64,000 nucleotides of DNA from Melitaea cinxia (Eukaryota > Arthropoda > Insecta > Lepidoptera > Nymphalidae), in NCBI RefSeq assembly GCF_905220565.1, contig NC_059415.1:377001-441000 (forward strand). Reading direction: 5' to 3'. The position numbers were made by a program, and so were the translations under genes. Shown in pieces: positions 46,337 through 58,681 of this stretch. Position 1 is the first letter of the stretch, and each line of letters opens with the position of its first letter. The notes beneath the pieces were generated by a model. The model was given only the letters and a program-made list of their open reading frames with translations. It was not told where the DNA came from and did no database searches.

Positions 46337-47376
46337 TCTATACATATAATAAAATGGTAGGAAAGTCAAAACTGTACATTGAATATTTTTTTAAATAATT
46401 GTGTTTGCTCGCAAACGAAAAAAAAACCGACTTCAATTACATCGACGAGTAATACAACGTAGATCGACGAAAAAATAGTCAAGTAACAACGCGTTATTAA
46501 AGATTACTCAAAAAGTAGTTATCAGATCTCGATAAAATTTATATGTGACCAAATGATAAACATCAGCTTTCGATTAAATTAAATATCGAAATCGGTATAC
46601 CCAGTAAAAAGTTATTGCGAATTTTCGATAGTTTTCCTCGATTTCTCTAGGATCCCATCATCAGATCCTAGTTTCCTTATCATGGTACTAAACTAGGGAT
46701 ATCTCCTTTCCAACAAAAAAAGAATTATCAAAATCGGTACATCCAGTAGAAAGTTATGCGGTATAATACAACGTAGGTCGACGAAAAAAGCATCAAGTAA
46801 AAACGCATTATTAGATATAACTCAAAAAGTAGTTGTTAGATCTCAAATAAATTTAAATGGGACCAATTGACACACACCATCTTTCGATTAAAAAAATTTT
46901 TGTCGAAATCGGTCCACCCGGTCAAAAGTTCTGATGTAACATACATAAAAAAAGTTGAATTGAGAAACTCCTCCTTTTTTGGAAGTCGGTTAAAAAAGAA
47001 TACTTGGTGTGTGATCTACAATCGATACTCGATAATTTTAGAATTTTTGTCTGTTTGTCTGTTTATCTGTATGTATGTCCGGGATAAACTCAAAAAGTAC
47101 TGCATGGATTTACTTCAAATTTGGCACGAATATTATTAAGAAGTCGGGTCAACATATAGGCTACAAATTATCACGCTACCACCTACGGGGAACGAGCAGT
47201 GAACCTTTATTTTTTCAACGCATTCTGTAACAACGTGTAATCTAACGACGCATATTTGAATGTTGTTATTATGTTAATAACCATGCTATAAGCTAGCTTC
47301 ATACTATAAATAAAGACATTCTGTAGTATATTTAGTATCAGCATTGCACACGTGCGAAGCCGGGGCGGGTCGCTAG
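46337..47376 (+). mobile_element. Non-autonomous Helitron, third family, split by family B
   Basis: A|TCTATACATATAATAAAATG start (46336-46337) and gcgaagccggggcgggtcgCTAG|T end (47376-47377). Without the nested family B it would be about 440 bp. Confidence 0.8.
46396..46996 (+). mobile_element. Family B, full-length, nested in a Helitron
   Basis: Starts taattgtgtttgctcgcaaa and ends ggaagtcggttaaa. The uninterrupted Helitron copy at 57650-57670 gives the empty site (tttttttaaagaatactt), so the insertion lies in the short A run. Confidence 0.85.
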
Positions 47377-47677
47377 TACATACATACATATAATAATACA
47401 TACATAGGTAAATAGTACTGGATATTTGCTACTTTTATGTTGTTGGTCATTTCATACTCGTGACCCAATGAGGCGCTTGCAATAGTGCTGAAAGCGGAAA
47501 TTCAAAATGACTGTTAACGCAGCTCATCAAAGCAACTAGCTGATAGATGTTTGTATAGCTTATGCATATGTTTGTGATGCTCTGGATTAATATTTGTGCT
47601 ATATTTTCGTGACTCCTGTCACAAATTTTCATCCACCTAGATAAACATAATTGCATTAGCAACATTTGTTCTTCTTT

Positions 47678-47870
47678 GACGACGTGTTGGCGCAGCGGTC
47701 GCGGATTCGATCCCCGCAGGACCTGCATGCTGTGAACATTTGTGTTAGCCATACGTTTGTCGTGATCTGGTTATAATGCATAAACATGCATGTGTATTAT
47801 GTGTATTTCCGGACCCATGATACAGGAGAAAATCCTACTGGGGTCGTTGACTTTAAAGCGTTTTATTTAT
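47678..47870 (+). mobile_element. tRNA-headed SINE, hit by piggyBac
   Basis: The head has gacgacgtgttggcgcagcgg (A box-like; 47677 on) and gattcgatccccgc (B box), then a body close to 20862-21125 (ggacccatgatacaggagaa, aaatcctactgggg). The AT-rich tail is interrupted by piggyBac at TTAA. Confidence 0.7.
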
Positions 47871-49367
47871 TTAACAGGTTCCCTGTCCCCATACAATTAA
47901 CTTTTTGGCACTATAAATGTCCCGGGTTATTTTTGCAAATACATAATTTTTGATATTTTTAAGGGCTTATTAAGTTATTATGAAATCGTAATAGTGACGA
48001 AACGACCCTAAAACAATTTAAAAAAATCATGACACTTATATGATTCATGAGCGTATCGGATCGTTATACGTCCCATGAATCATATTTGATGCATATAATT
48101 ATCTGTGCAAAAAGAAAACCAGACACAACAAATGGCACAAAATTTACAAAATGTGTTCTACTAATAGTCATACATGGTCCTATTCTATTCATGCGGGATC
48201 TGGATCGGCTATTGAAGGATTGGATAAACCAGAATCTGTTGTGGTGAGGCTATGTCTTCCACTTCTAAATAAAGGTAGATTGATTATTGCCGACAACTAC
48301 TAAACCGGGATAGCTCTAGCTAGATACCTAAAGGATAGACATACAGATTTATGTAGAACTTTGCGAAAAAACAAAGTAAATTTGCCTAAAGATATCATTC
48401 GGAAAAACTAAAACAGCTTTGTAACTGTTTTGAAGTGGCACGATAAGCGTGATGTATTGATGATTTCCACTTGCCATGGTAAGAAAATGACGGATGTCAC
48501 ATCTTGGAGAGGAGAATCAAAAAAACCAAACATGGTTATGGATTACAACGACGCCAAGAAAGGCCAATGCCTTTCTTGGCAACATCAATATGTTGCAGAT
48601 CAACTGAGCTGTTACCATTTCCCTCTAAGAAAAAGTATGACGTGGTATAAAAAAGTAGCTTATGATTTGATTTTTCAAACAGCAATATTGAATACCAAAG
48701 TGATTTTCGAAGAGGCTAACGGTTCTTCAATTTCGGTTTTAGATGTACAGGAAGCAATGATACGTCATTGGCTTGGCAACATGGTCATGAAAAAAACCGC
48801 CAGCAAGAATATCCACTCTGCCTTCAACAACATCAGAAAGACACGCTCTAACCCAGATTTCGAGGCGAGATGGAAAACTCGTAAGGAGGCGTTGTGTCAT
48901 CTGTTATGCTAACAAAAAGGCCGAGGAAATCCTTTGCTAGCTAAACAAGTAAATACCGAATGTGTAAAATGTAAAAAAACATTTTGTTTGAAATGTTTCA
49001 AAGAGACACACTGAGGCCAAATGCTGTTTTTTTTTTTCAATTTTTTATTATATTTTTTAGTAAATTCGTGATAAATATTGTTCCTAATAAAGACTGATTT
49101 CGTACAAATTTGTTTTCAGGCTGGAAAATAACTTTGATAAATAAATATACATGATAAATCACTACAGTTTTTTTCACTTTTTCAATTTTGACGATGTATC
49201 CCACACGTCCAAATACCAAATACCGTATTTATACTGATACGTCCATAAAAAAAATTCAAGCAAATTTGCTTCTATATTTGATCATATGTGATTCATGGAC
49301 GTACAAAAATTAGTACAAAATATGTCCCATGAATCATATATGATTCATGGGACAGGGAACCTGTTAA
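47871..49367. mobile_element. piggyBac element with TTAA duplications
   Basis: TTAA (47871-47874 and 49364-49367) flanks perfect 15-bp terminal inverted repeats caggttccctgtccc. The element proper is 47875-49363 (1489 bp), shorter than an autonomous piggyBac (about 2.3-2.5 kb). Motifs related to gtcccatgaatcatat recur near both ends (about 48040, 48070, 49285, 49325), like subterminal repeats. It inserted in the AT tail of the SINE at 47678-47870. Confidence 0.9.
48190..49014 (+). pseudogene. piggyBac transposase remnant (DDE_Tnp_1_7)
   Basis: piggyBac transposases excise and insert DNA at TTAA using three aspartates. The N-terminal half is missing. Readable pieces start with GSAIEGLDKPESVVVRL and LIIADNY, which holds the second catalytic Asp (about 48288), then a stop where NYYT is expected and ARYLKDRHTDL beyond it. 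A 160-codon frame (48430-48912) follows, with DVLMISTCHGKKM, PNMVMDYNDAKKG, YHFPLRKSMTWYKKVA. The third Asp, normally in GVD after the YN-KKG motif, is absent (KKGQCLSW). Near 48885 a frameshift leads to the C-terminal Cys-rich zinc-binding tail (CVICYANKKAEE; then CVKCKKTFCLKCFKETH). The gene is dead by truncation, stops and loss of a catalytic residue. Confidence 0.85.
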
Positions 49368-51239
49368 TTTAATAGTAAAGTTAAAGATTTGAGATTACAT
49401 TAATTTGACATAGCTAAACTCTTTATGAATATAGAAATGTAAGAGTTAAGGGTTAAAATGTTAAAAAATCTTATTCCCAAGTACTATTCGCAGTCGAATT
49501 ATCGTTCGAATATTCTCATGTTTCGGCCCCACGTCAAATGTTTTTTTTGTTTCTATAGATTAGCAATTATGTCTAATACTAACCAACATAACTGGTTTAC
49601 TACTACATTACTATTACAAATGGTGGTACTTTAGTTTTTAAATAGAAATCATGCAGTAAATATTTATATTGTTAATAAAATATAAAGTAGGTAGCCTAGC
49701 AATTACTCATTTTTTCGTTTTTAGCCTATGAGCGCCATCTTGTGTTCTATAGTAAAAAGTATTTTTGTTTGTAATTTTATTATGAATTACCCTTTTTATG
49801 AAATCTCTTTTAATAACTTCATATACATTTGTCTTCAAATTGGTTTTAAGGTAACTGAAATAGCTCTTATTCATTGCAGTAACTATTTGTAAGCTAAAAT
49901 GATAACTTCAATTATAATTTCATATTAATGATAATTAAAAAATTTGTGACAAACGAACATGATTGAAATTTATTTTTCTATAATACAACAGTAAATTTTC
50001 AATTTTATAACACACAACAAACAAAAACTTCAGAAGAATCTCTATTAAGTAATTAGTTTTGCTACTTGCCGCTGCAGCGCTGACGTAGCCTACAATTTTT
50101 AATTACGCACGTAGCCTGGAGCGGTGCTCGGGGTGGGGGCAGAGTGCGGGGGGTGACGACAATTTGCAATTCAAAGCCGCTGAAAAAACCCTAAAACACC
50201 AGACACACAGCCCTTTGGCATTCGCTTACGAACTGGGAAATGTGTGCATGCGATGTAACATTTATATTATTTTTCTGTCAGTATATCGACTTCTTGGCTC
50301 TTCTACAAAATTGCCCTTTACTAAGCTATATAATGTTAAGCTACATTTCGCATATCTGTACCTACCTATTTGAAAATGAGGAATTAAAAACTTAATTATT
50401 ATTCTATATATTATCTAAATGCACACTATATTTTGCGTGTCTTTTTTTCGAAAATTTTGTGATCGACATCGAGATGTCGGTAGTTTTGTATTAAAGATGA
50501 AATTGCTTCCTGAAAATTGCAACGTAAAACTTTTCAATTTGTCTGACGTATCCTTCTTGTATTTTAAAGATTATTGGACAGATATGAGTAAAAATTATAA
50601 GTCAAATATAAAAAATACGTACGTTGTTGAAAAGTCTGATTACAATATAAATACTATAAAAAGTTTGCGACGTGGTCCTCTGCATTCGTCCCGTGCGCCA
50701 CTCCGAGCTCTTTCAGAGGTGAATTTCGTTAGCTTTCATTTGTTTTGCCGTAATTGCTGCAGATATGAGGCCTGATCGCCGCCCGCCGACTTATTGGATT
50801 GCCTTATTGCCCCCTGAGCTGCGACAGCCTCATCAAACCGACTCCTTTCTTTGACACCGTCTGATTAACGAATCCAATGATTGAGTGAATTTAGACTGAT
50901 TTGTATATTGACTGCCGAAGTTTCCTTATCCGTTACCACGTTACTTATGGATTGTGAAAAGGTTAAGGCTCTTACCTTTATCACACTTGTTTTTGTAATA
51001 GGTCAAGTAACAAATTTTACAATTTATTTTGTGAATCATTGGAGCCGGAAGAAATAAAATTAAACGTGGATTTTAAGCGTGACATTTTTTATAAATTTCT
51101 TATCGAACAGAAAGTAGGTCACAAACATGACGACGTATCCATTCTATCTACGAGTATATGTAGTTATAAAAGTGTAATCTTTTCCACAATAAGCATTGAT
51201 TAAAAAAAAAACATTTTCCATTGCAAACGAAGTCAATAC
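49368..51239. other. No gene seen; candidate conserved patches
   Basis: GC-richer at 50070-50165 and 50660-50880, the latter with gattaacgaatccaatgatt. A 118-codon frame at 50419-50775 shows no domain. Confidence 0.35.
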
Positions 51240-51375
51240 ATCCAAACCGGAAAGAAATATTTGCACAATTGTACAAATACCTACTAATATCTATGCCGAG
51301 CGGGAATTGAACCTGAAAACCGAGGTCGTTTAGGGCTTTAGGCGCTTACACGGTACACGCACCAGAGTAGTTGCT
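51240..51375 (-). mobile_element. SINE head fragment, minus strand
   Basis: gagcgggaattgaacctg is a mutated B box on the minus strand. Only the tRNA-like head and part of the body (aaccggaaagaaatatttgc) are kept. Confidence 0.55.
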
Positions 51376-54300
51376 TACATTTTAATATGTCATGTTTAAC
51401 GACTGAGAGGAATTTACTACATATTATACAAAAAAAAAATAATTTTTAACATTCTTTAAAATTATAGATAACGCCATCTCTTAATAATTAAACGAACTAA
51501 TAATTTTTGGTTCATATAAAAACCAGGTATTAAGTGCCATCTAGCGTAGAATAGAATACAGTATCTAGTGCCAGCAAAATAGTATAGATGACACTGTATG
51601 TTCCAACTAAAACTGAAACTACAAGAAGGACTAGTGGGCTAAAATGTAGTAAGAAGAGATATGCTTTAAAAAACTGGTTAAATTTCCCTATGTTTAAATA
51701 TAAAAATCAGTTCAATTCTAAATCTGGAAGCGGAGAAAAATTAAAAAGATAGTTTTCATTAAAGTCATTGGGTAAGTATCGATTCAACTATAGTCGATTA
51801 CAGAATTCATAAAGAAAGGGTTTGCACTAACTGGTGCAAATAGTGCAATTGACTCAAAGTATTTAGATGCACAATTGAAGTTTTAAACAATTAAATGCGG
51901 TGAAATAAATTTTTATTATCGATTTTTTCTTCTTCTTCATGATTAATGGCTTTCAATAGTGCCAAATGAGCACAGATGATTTCGCCAATGTCACGTAGAA
52001 TGGAGAATACACGAAGGAGATTGATCGGTGCTGTCGAGGTTACAACCTATATTATCGATTGCATATTGATTTTAAAAAATCATAATTTTAATGACAGCTT
52101 TGACAGCTGACTGACATGATACTAGCCCACAGCTAAAAGCCATACAACGAAGAAATGATAATGATACTAGCCGTTTATTGTCTGCACCGGCCACCGCGCC
52201 ATCTCCTCCCGTGTCCAGACACTTATTTCGTTTCGTGTTTACTGTTTTCTGGTGCGTTCTGAGTCCAGTCCTGATATTTACTTATAGTTTCAAGTTATTG
52301 ATATTTGTAATGAGTTTTCAAACATCCTTCACTGAATATAATAAACATTAGTGCTTTATGAACTTAATTATCAGGTTTTTTATAAACATCTCACTTTTAC
52401 AAAACGTCTAATAACTCTGCTGTCAGATAGCCAAAATACCGATAATTTTTACTGAGGGATCAATAAGCCGAAATGCATTAATTGATACCATTTTTATTTC
52501 ATTTCATTTTGACCCAAGAATGTAAGGTATCCTATCAATCTCCTTTCTTTTTTTTATAACGTATTGGCACATGGTAGAATAATGAGACGACACACTTCGT
52601 TTCCTACTGATAAAACTCGAGACATTATTATTTATTATTATATTTGCTATTAGGAATCCCTTATGTCAATATACGTATCTTGTAAAATTTGAGATTACAG
52701 GTATTATAATTTCAATATTAATAAAATATTATTAGATAATATAATAGTCAAAATATTTGACCAGATTAACAGACGACTAACATAAAATTTCAATTATATT
52801 TTAAAATATTTAATTTTTTGATTTATAGTTTAACTAGCTTTTATGGTGGCTTCTTAATAATAATAATTATACGACAAAGTAATAGTACTTTTACAAATAA
52901 AATTTTATAGAAATATAGAAGCACAAATTTAAATATCAGTACAAAACGAAATTGTGGTACAAATATTATTTTTAACGAACAACGTTGACAAAAATGAAAG
53001 AACAGCGTTACGACGTTACTGTCACATCACTCGTGAGATGCTGACTGTGACGATGTATTGTTCGCGAGTTTTAACTTAGACGCAACGTGACGTTATCGAT
53101 ACGATATTCCAAAATAAAATTTAAATAATCATACACATTTCTTAATTCTGAGTGATTCAGAAACAATAACCAATTAGCCATAGCACCCCTAGCACCTAAT
53201 AAACAATTCATAATCGTCTGAAACCTGTCTCGTTTTCTTATTTGTATTGTATGGTAACCTACCCATAGCTTTTTATGTACCTACGTGCTAAATAAAAAAT
53301 TGTCAAAAGTAAAGGACAAACGAAAATTGAAAAGAAGTGATAATTTAGAGAGCTGCAAGGTTCTGCTACTTTCAACTTTTTAAGCTTTTTTAAAACTTTC
53401 AAGCGTTTATAGTATTTACATTTGTGTTAGTGTGAAGTATGCGAAGTATGTGAATCTATTACAACAAACAAAAACACACTGGAATTTTCCGATTGCTTTA
53501 GCTTGACTTGTATAGTCCATACTTATAAACGTTTTTAAATATATAATTTTATTTTTAAAATTGGTACACTTTTTTGTTAGTGAGATTATCGCATTTAAAC
53601 AAACAAACTATTTCATTTTATTATATTCATATTAAAAGGGAAATAAGCGTTCGAGCTCTGCAAATACCAAAATTAAAAGCAATTCTCAAAGATTCTGTTC
53701 AGAGCATTTGTAATTATTTTTACAGTTCCATCACAACGTCGAGTCGTGTCGTATCATGATCGTGTCGTGCCCGTGTCGTGGACGTCGCAGTCGGGTGCGA
53801 CCCCGAAGGACAATTTAATAAAGAAAGCTGAGCCGTTACCGCGCGCCGCACCGCACACTGCCCGCCCTAATAAAGTTTGTAAAAATATCTGCAGACACAA
53901 TGTTAAGGCTCGACCACATTAAATAATTTAATTGTTATCTTTCGTCTTTTCTTTTTATAATTGCGGTCTTCCATTATTTAATAGAATAGAAGAAAAAGTG
54001 CTAACGGTTTCTGGTTAAAAAGGAATTCATACTTTTTGCAAAAAAGGGTCATATAGGTTCGTGTCCATGTATAGACAGACCTTCCTAATTTATCTAATAA
54101 AATTAACTATTTTGGTAACGATTACTTACACTGCAAAGGGTGTAAACTTGTAATTTGAGAGAAGTTAGCTAAAAATATCCGCTTGTACAACAGATCACTA
54201 GTTAAGTTTCTTTTAATAAGTTGTAATATTGTGTAATAATTAGTGTTTGTTTTCTGAATTTCTAGATTTTTGACAACACTATTTTCATCCTCCTGTATTC

Positions 54301-54674
54301 TGTTCATCCTAGATCAATCCTACATTGTAAAGCATTTTTTGTAATTAAAAATTGAATAATTAAATTTAAATTTAACTTCATCTTGGCCTTAAGCCAGGGG
54401 TGCGGTCTCATAGAGTTTTATTTGTACGTCGCCTTAACCCGCGCTCCAATATTAAATTCTGCAACCTACCCTCCCCCCGGCCCAGGAGCACCCCGCTCAC
54501 CCCCAGCTACCTCCTCCTACAACACGTGCACGATTACATTATATACAAAGTTATATTAATTCGATGTGTGTTATAAATTTATTAAAAATATAATGTTACA
54601 ACAGTATGAACATTTTAAAGTGGTACTTTTAGTAACACCAAACGATCACATATGACTTTACTAATGTCAAGTTA
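51376..54674. other. No gene seen
   Basis: 51940-52030 resembles 3545-3605 (both contain gatttcgccaatgt), an unnamed repeat. 53735-53880 has three cgtgtcgt units then a GC-rich patch; 54440-54535 is C-rich. No coding signal. Confidence 0.4.
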
Positions 54675-54895
54675 ATGACAGCTTTATTCAAAAAGGCTGC
54701 AAAAACACCTTCGAATCGTCATTTTACAAATTAAAATTTTTATGATCGTAAAAGTGAAGCTACCGCCGAATCGGAATGTAAATTCTACAGGGAAGAACCG
54801 GCACAAAACGGCGCAGTTACTCTTTTTAATGAAGACAAAAGTGCTTTTAAAGCCTATTTAAATAAAGTAATTTTTGACCTTGATTTTGTAAATAG
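54675..54895 (-). mobile_element. LINE 3' end fragments, (GATTTT) type
   Basis: gacagctttattcaaaaagg to gcgcagttactctttttaat on the minus strand, followed by a short piece (aaagcctatttaaataaag) of the opposite orientation. Confidence 0.5.
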
Positions 54896-55148
54896 ATGAG
54901 GTAGGGCACTGAAGGAATTTCCTGCTTAAAATATGGAGCAGCCCGACTGGGGTAGAACTTAGACCTTATATAATACTGTTTTCAAGCAGTATTGTGTTCC
55001 TGTTGGTAAGTAAGGTGACCAGAACTCCTGAGGGGGGGGGATTGGGGATTGGGTCAGTAACGCGCTTGCGATGCTTCTGTTGTTACAGGTTCTTATAAGC
55101 TAGGGTAACCGTTTCCATCAGGTGAGCCGTACGCTTGTTTGCCGACCT
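54896..55148 (-). mobile_element. Family C repeat, minus strand
   Basis: gaggtagggcactgaaggaa to cgcttgtttgccgacctag. A run of nine to ten G (55033-55042) lies inside. Confidence 0.7.
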
Positions 55149-55249
55149 AGTTATATAATTATAAAAAAGATGAATTTGACAAAGGCTCGTAAATTGTTAG
55201 CAGAAACTTGTGACTGTTGAAGTCTTTATCTGACTGACAAACGATGATT

Positions 55250-55378
55250 ACTCTACAGAATCTATAATCTGAATCGGTGGTAGCTTCGTTACCGACAATA
55301 ATCAAAAAAATTACTAGTAATATGACAATTCGAAAGTGCATTTTTTTAAGCCTATTTGAATAAGGCTATTTTGATTTT
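55250..55378 (+). mobile_element. LINE 3' end fragment, (GATTTT) type
   Basis: ctctacagaatctataatct to tttgaataaggctattttga. Confidence 0.5.
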
Positions 55379-56204
55379 GAAAAACTGACTCAGTACTTAC
55401 AAGTTGTAAAAAAAAAACTATGGAGAAATAATATTAATCCAAAACGATATTGGTTTTTAGAAAGTGAAGAATACTTATTATTCTCATTGGTTATGTTTAT
55501 CAGTCAATTACGTTAGCAGGGAGTTTATATTTAAATAGGAAAAATTGCATCAAATTTTTTTATCTGTCGAATACCGTTATAAGACAGATAAATATCTGAA
55601 ATTTTATCAGTAACAGTTGAAATATACATATAGAATACTAAAACCAGTTAATCGTCGACTGTGTGAACAGGCGACATTGCTTGGACGGTCGCCAAAACAT
55701 TTTTACATTGACTACGTCGTTACACGGGGGAATTATGAAAAGTGTAGATATTGTTGCTCCGTGATTTATTTCGGTTTCATGTTCTAGTTTATTTTACTGA
55801 AAACTCCTGAATACCTCATTTCTGTGCTTTAACAACTACTTTGGTATTGCGTTTGCTGGTAGAAAAATTTTAGTAAAAAAAAATATGGTTTTGTTCAATA
55901 CTCGTTAAAAAAAATTCGGAGACAGAGTTAACAATGTACAGACCGACTTTTTTGCAATTCTTTTGTGTCACTTTCAGAGGAGACAATCGGCGTATTTTAG
56001 TAGGTACTCGTATCATCATTAAACACAATTTTATAATCACTGTCAAGCGCAGGCTCATATAGTAAATACAAAATACATATATATTTTTGGGTTTTTTTTT
56101 TTAATTTATTATAAGATTCATGGCTTCATGCCCGTACTTTGTTTTATGTAATTTTTTTTTTACTTAACTAAATAAGTTTTATTACTATTTTAATTTCGCT
56201 CCCT
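55379..56204. other. No gene seen
   Basis: AT-rich. Confidence 0.45.
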
Positions 56205-56450
56205 CGCTTCAACCTATCGCAGTCCACTGCTAGACACAGACCTTCCCAAGCTTGACAACATCCCAAGTTTTTGTCCAATCCTTATTCAGCCGTCAATTGC
56301 GATCTCGCGTAGACCGTCAGTCCAGCGGACCGGAGGACATCCAACACTGGGTATGTCTCTACGTCAGAACACGTCTGCTCCAACGACCATCGCTTGACCT
56401 CTGTTGCAGAACCGACCAACCCACTGCCTCTTAACCTTGCCAATTCCTTT
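56205..56450 (-). mobile_element. RTE-type LINE 3' end, minus strand
   Basis: The minus strand reads through cggtccgctggactgacg and ends with ctagcagtggactgcgatag, the RTE tail shared with family A. Several stops; no intact frame. Confidence 0.55.
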
Positions 56451-56677
56451 CTAATATACGATTATATTTAATTTAATATTATTATGATCAAATTAATTGA
56501 AAGATCACCTCTGTGGCATCATACTCTTTTGAACAACAAACAAAATAACTTTTTAAAATCTTCGGCAAAAGTACAAAGAGACAGATACAAGAGGACACAG
56601 AAGCTGCTCCTTTACTGTATTAGTTAATATAGATTTAAAATGTACTTCCGAGAAGCAGCGCAGTACTTAAACCTTAA

Positions 56678-57108
56678 ACCGGCCAAGTGTGAGACGGACT
56701 TGCGCACCGAGGGTTCCGTACAAACATTTTTTTTTAATATAATTTTATTATATGACAAGAAATTTATGCAGTTTACAATCTTTTCTTTATCTGTGCTATA
56801 AGACGTTGCATCATACCAAATTTCAAGGTTCTGAGTTAACGAGAAGTACCCTTAGTAGGTTTTAATTCCCTTGCGAGTGTCGAAAATTTGCAGCATAAAC
56901 GGCTGTATCTCTTGGTAGCGTTGGTTTGGAAGTTTAATTTTTTCACACCGCCATGGTGCAGAAGGCCTGAGTATTTAATATAAATTTGAGCTCGATACCT
57001 CCACGAATTCCTGAAAAAAAAAGGGGTCTTGACAGACAGACGGACAACAAAGTGATCCTTTAAGGGTTCCGTTTTTATTTTGTTTTGAGGTACGGAACCG
57101 TAAAAAGG
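56678..57108. mobile_element. Dispersed arthropod repeat (cggccaagtg type)
   Basis: Begins aaaccggccaagtgtgagac, gcgcaccgagggttccgtac and ends gtgatcctttaagggttcc, gtacggaaccgtaaaaa. gttccgta and tacggaac give short inverted ends. I recognise these phrases as a widespread repeat in insect genomes. The 134-codon minus-strand frame in it has no recognised domain. Confidence 0.6.
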
Positions 57109-57602
57109 GATGAAGCTGCGTGAGATGCTTAGTTCTTCACAAGAACGGCACCATACGTTTCGATTGTTAACAAAAACAATAACGAGATAAAAGTGGTCTA
57201 ATCCTTTAACAACGGCCAGTCTGAAGAGACAATTATACAATGATTTACTTAAAAATACAAAAAAAAAAGTTTTTCATAGTTTATAAATATCTCATTGTAT
57301 TGTGACGGTACTTAAGCTAATACCTTGCCAAAATCTACCTTTTTTGTAAAATGACAATGTAATTGGGTAACATTTCATTATTAATAATACCCAAGCAATA
57401 AATTATTTTAATTTCTATATATAACATATTACTTTTAAAAAAATGAAAATAAAAATTGCTGATGGAAAGTACAGCTGGAAATATCCTGCTGGAAATATCC
57501 TGCTCAAAATCAGTCAATCGGAATTAAGTAATAATTTCATTAATATTATTTTTTTACAAATAATATACAGAAATAATGCATATATCTATCTATATATCTA
57601 TA
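57109..57602. other. No gene seen
   Basis: AT-rich. Confidence 0.45.
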
Positions 57603-58270
57603 TCTATACATATAGTACAATGGTAAGAAAGTCAGAATTGTACATTGAATATTTTTTTAAAGAATACTTGACGTGTGATCTACAATTGATACCGAAGCCA
57701 AAAATATAGTTTTTACAATTTTTGTCTGTTTGTCTGTTTTTCTGTTTGTCTGTATGTATGTCCGGGATAAACTCAAAAATTACTCCATGGATTTACTTCA
57801 AATTTGGCACGAATATTATTAAGAAGTTGGGTCAACATATAGGCTACATATAATCACGCTATCACCTACGGGGAACGAGCAATGAACCTTTATTTCTTCA
57901 ACGCATTCTGTAACAACGTGTAATCTAACGACGCATATTTGAATGTTTTTGTTATTAACGAGAAGTCCTATAAGTATGTATTTTTTACCCTGTTCTGTAT
58001 TCCTTATTCATTATTTTTTCCATCTGCTTCAGTCACAACTTAGGACTTAATTCAGCAGAATCACCATAGTCATTTATTCAAAACAGGCTGAAAATAAGCA
58101 CTATTTAGAGGTCAATTTTACAAATGCAGTCTCCCTCTGTTACTGCACTTTCTGGAGATATGAAATGTAAAGAAGAAACGGGTAAATGAATGTTATTTTA
58201 AAAGGTATAATCGTAGGTATATTTGGTGCTGTATAGCGTTCACGCAGACGACGTCGCAGGCAGCAGCTAG
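57603..58270 (+). mobile_element. Helitron, third-family head with a different tail
   Basis: The head (tctatacatatagtacaatg) and about 350 bp match 46337 onward. After about 57950 the sequence changes and ends gacgtcgcaggcagcagCTAG|T (58270-58271), a different Helitron 3' end type. A LINE fragment lies between (58070-58190). Confidence 0.6.
58070..58190 (-). mobile_element. LINE 3' end fragment inside the Helitron
   Basis: ttattcaaaacaggctgaaa through aaatgcagtctccctctgtt, similar to 13098-13260. Confidence 0.4.
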
Positions 58271-58483
58271 TAAATAAATACAAATATTACACCCAGAGTT
58301 AGATGGAAATCAAACCCCAACTCCCGGAGCAGAAAGCAGGCCACTACAAACTGCGCTAACGTTAGTTAAAGCATAACTAGCTTAACAAATGATAATTGGT
58401 ATTCATCAAATCACTGATGTTTCAACCCGTGCTATCGTAGTCTACTTATATATACATCAAAATTATTATATTATAAACCAGCT

Positions 58484-58681
58484 GACTCCGCTAACGTTAT
58501 TTTGCCATATACGTAATTAACCACCTTTACCCCTCCCCCTTATATTTAGGGATATGAGAAATAGATGTTAGTCGATTCTCAGACCTACCCAATATGCACA
58601 CAAAATTTCATAAAAATCGGTCCAACCGTTTCGGAGGAGTATTTTAACTAACATTGTGACACGAGAATTTTATATGTAAGA
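58484..58681 (-). mobile_element. Non-autonomous Helitron, same family, end decayed
   Basis: The reverse strand reads acatataaaattctcgtgtc and ccgaaacggttggaccgat. The CTAG end is mutated (ccagctgac at the plus-strand start). Confidence 0.6.

Noticed and set aside
47207..47401. Minus-strand frame of 64 codons
   Set aside because: Lies in the Helitron 3' part; no domain.
50419..50775. 118-codon frame
   Set aside because: No domain recognised, odd composition; the downstream part overlaps a GC-rich patch that looks regulatory.
56836..57240. 134-codon minus-strand frame
   Set aside because: Mostly within a dispersed repeat; no domain recognised.
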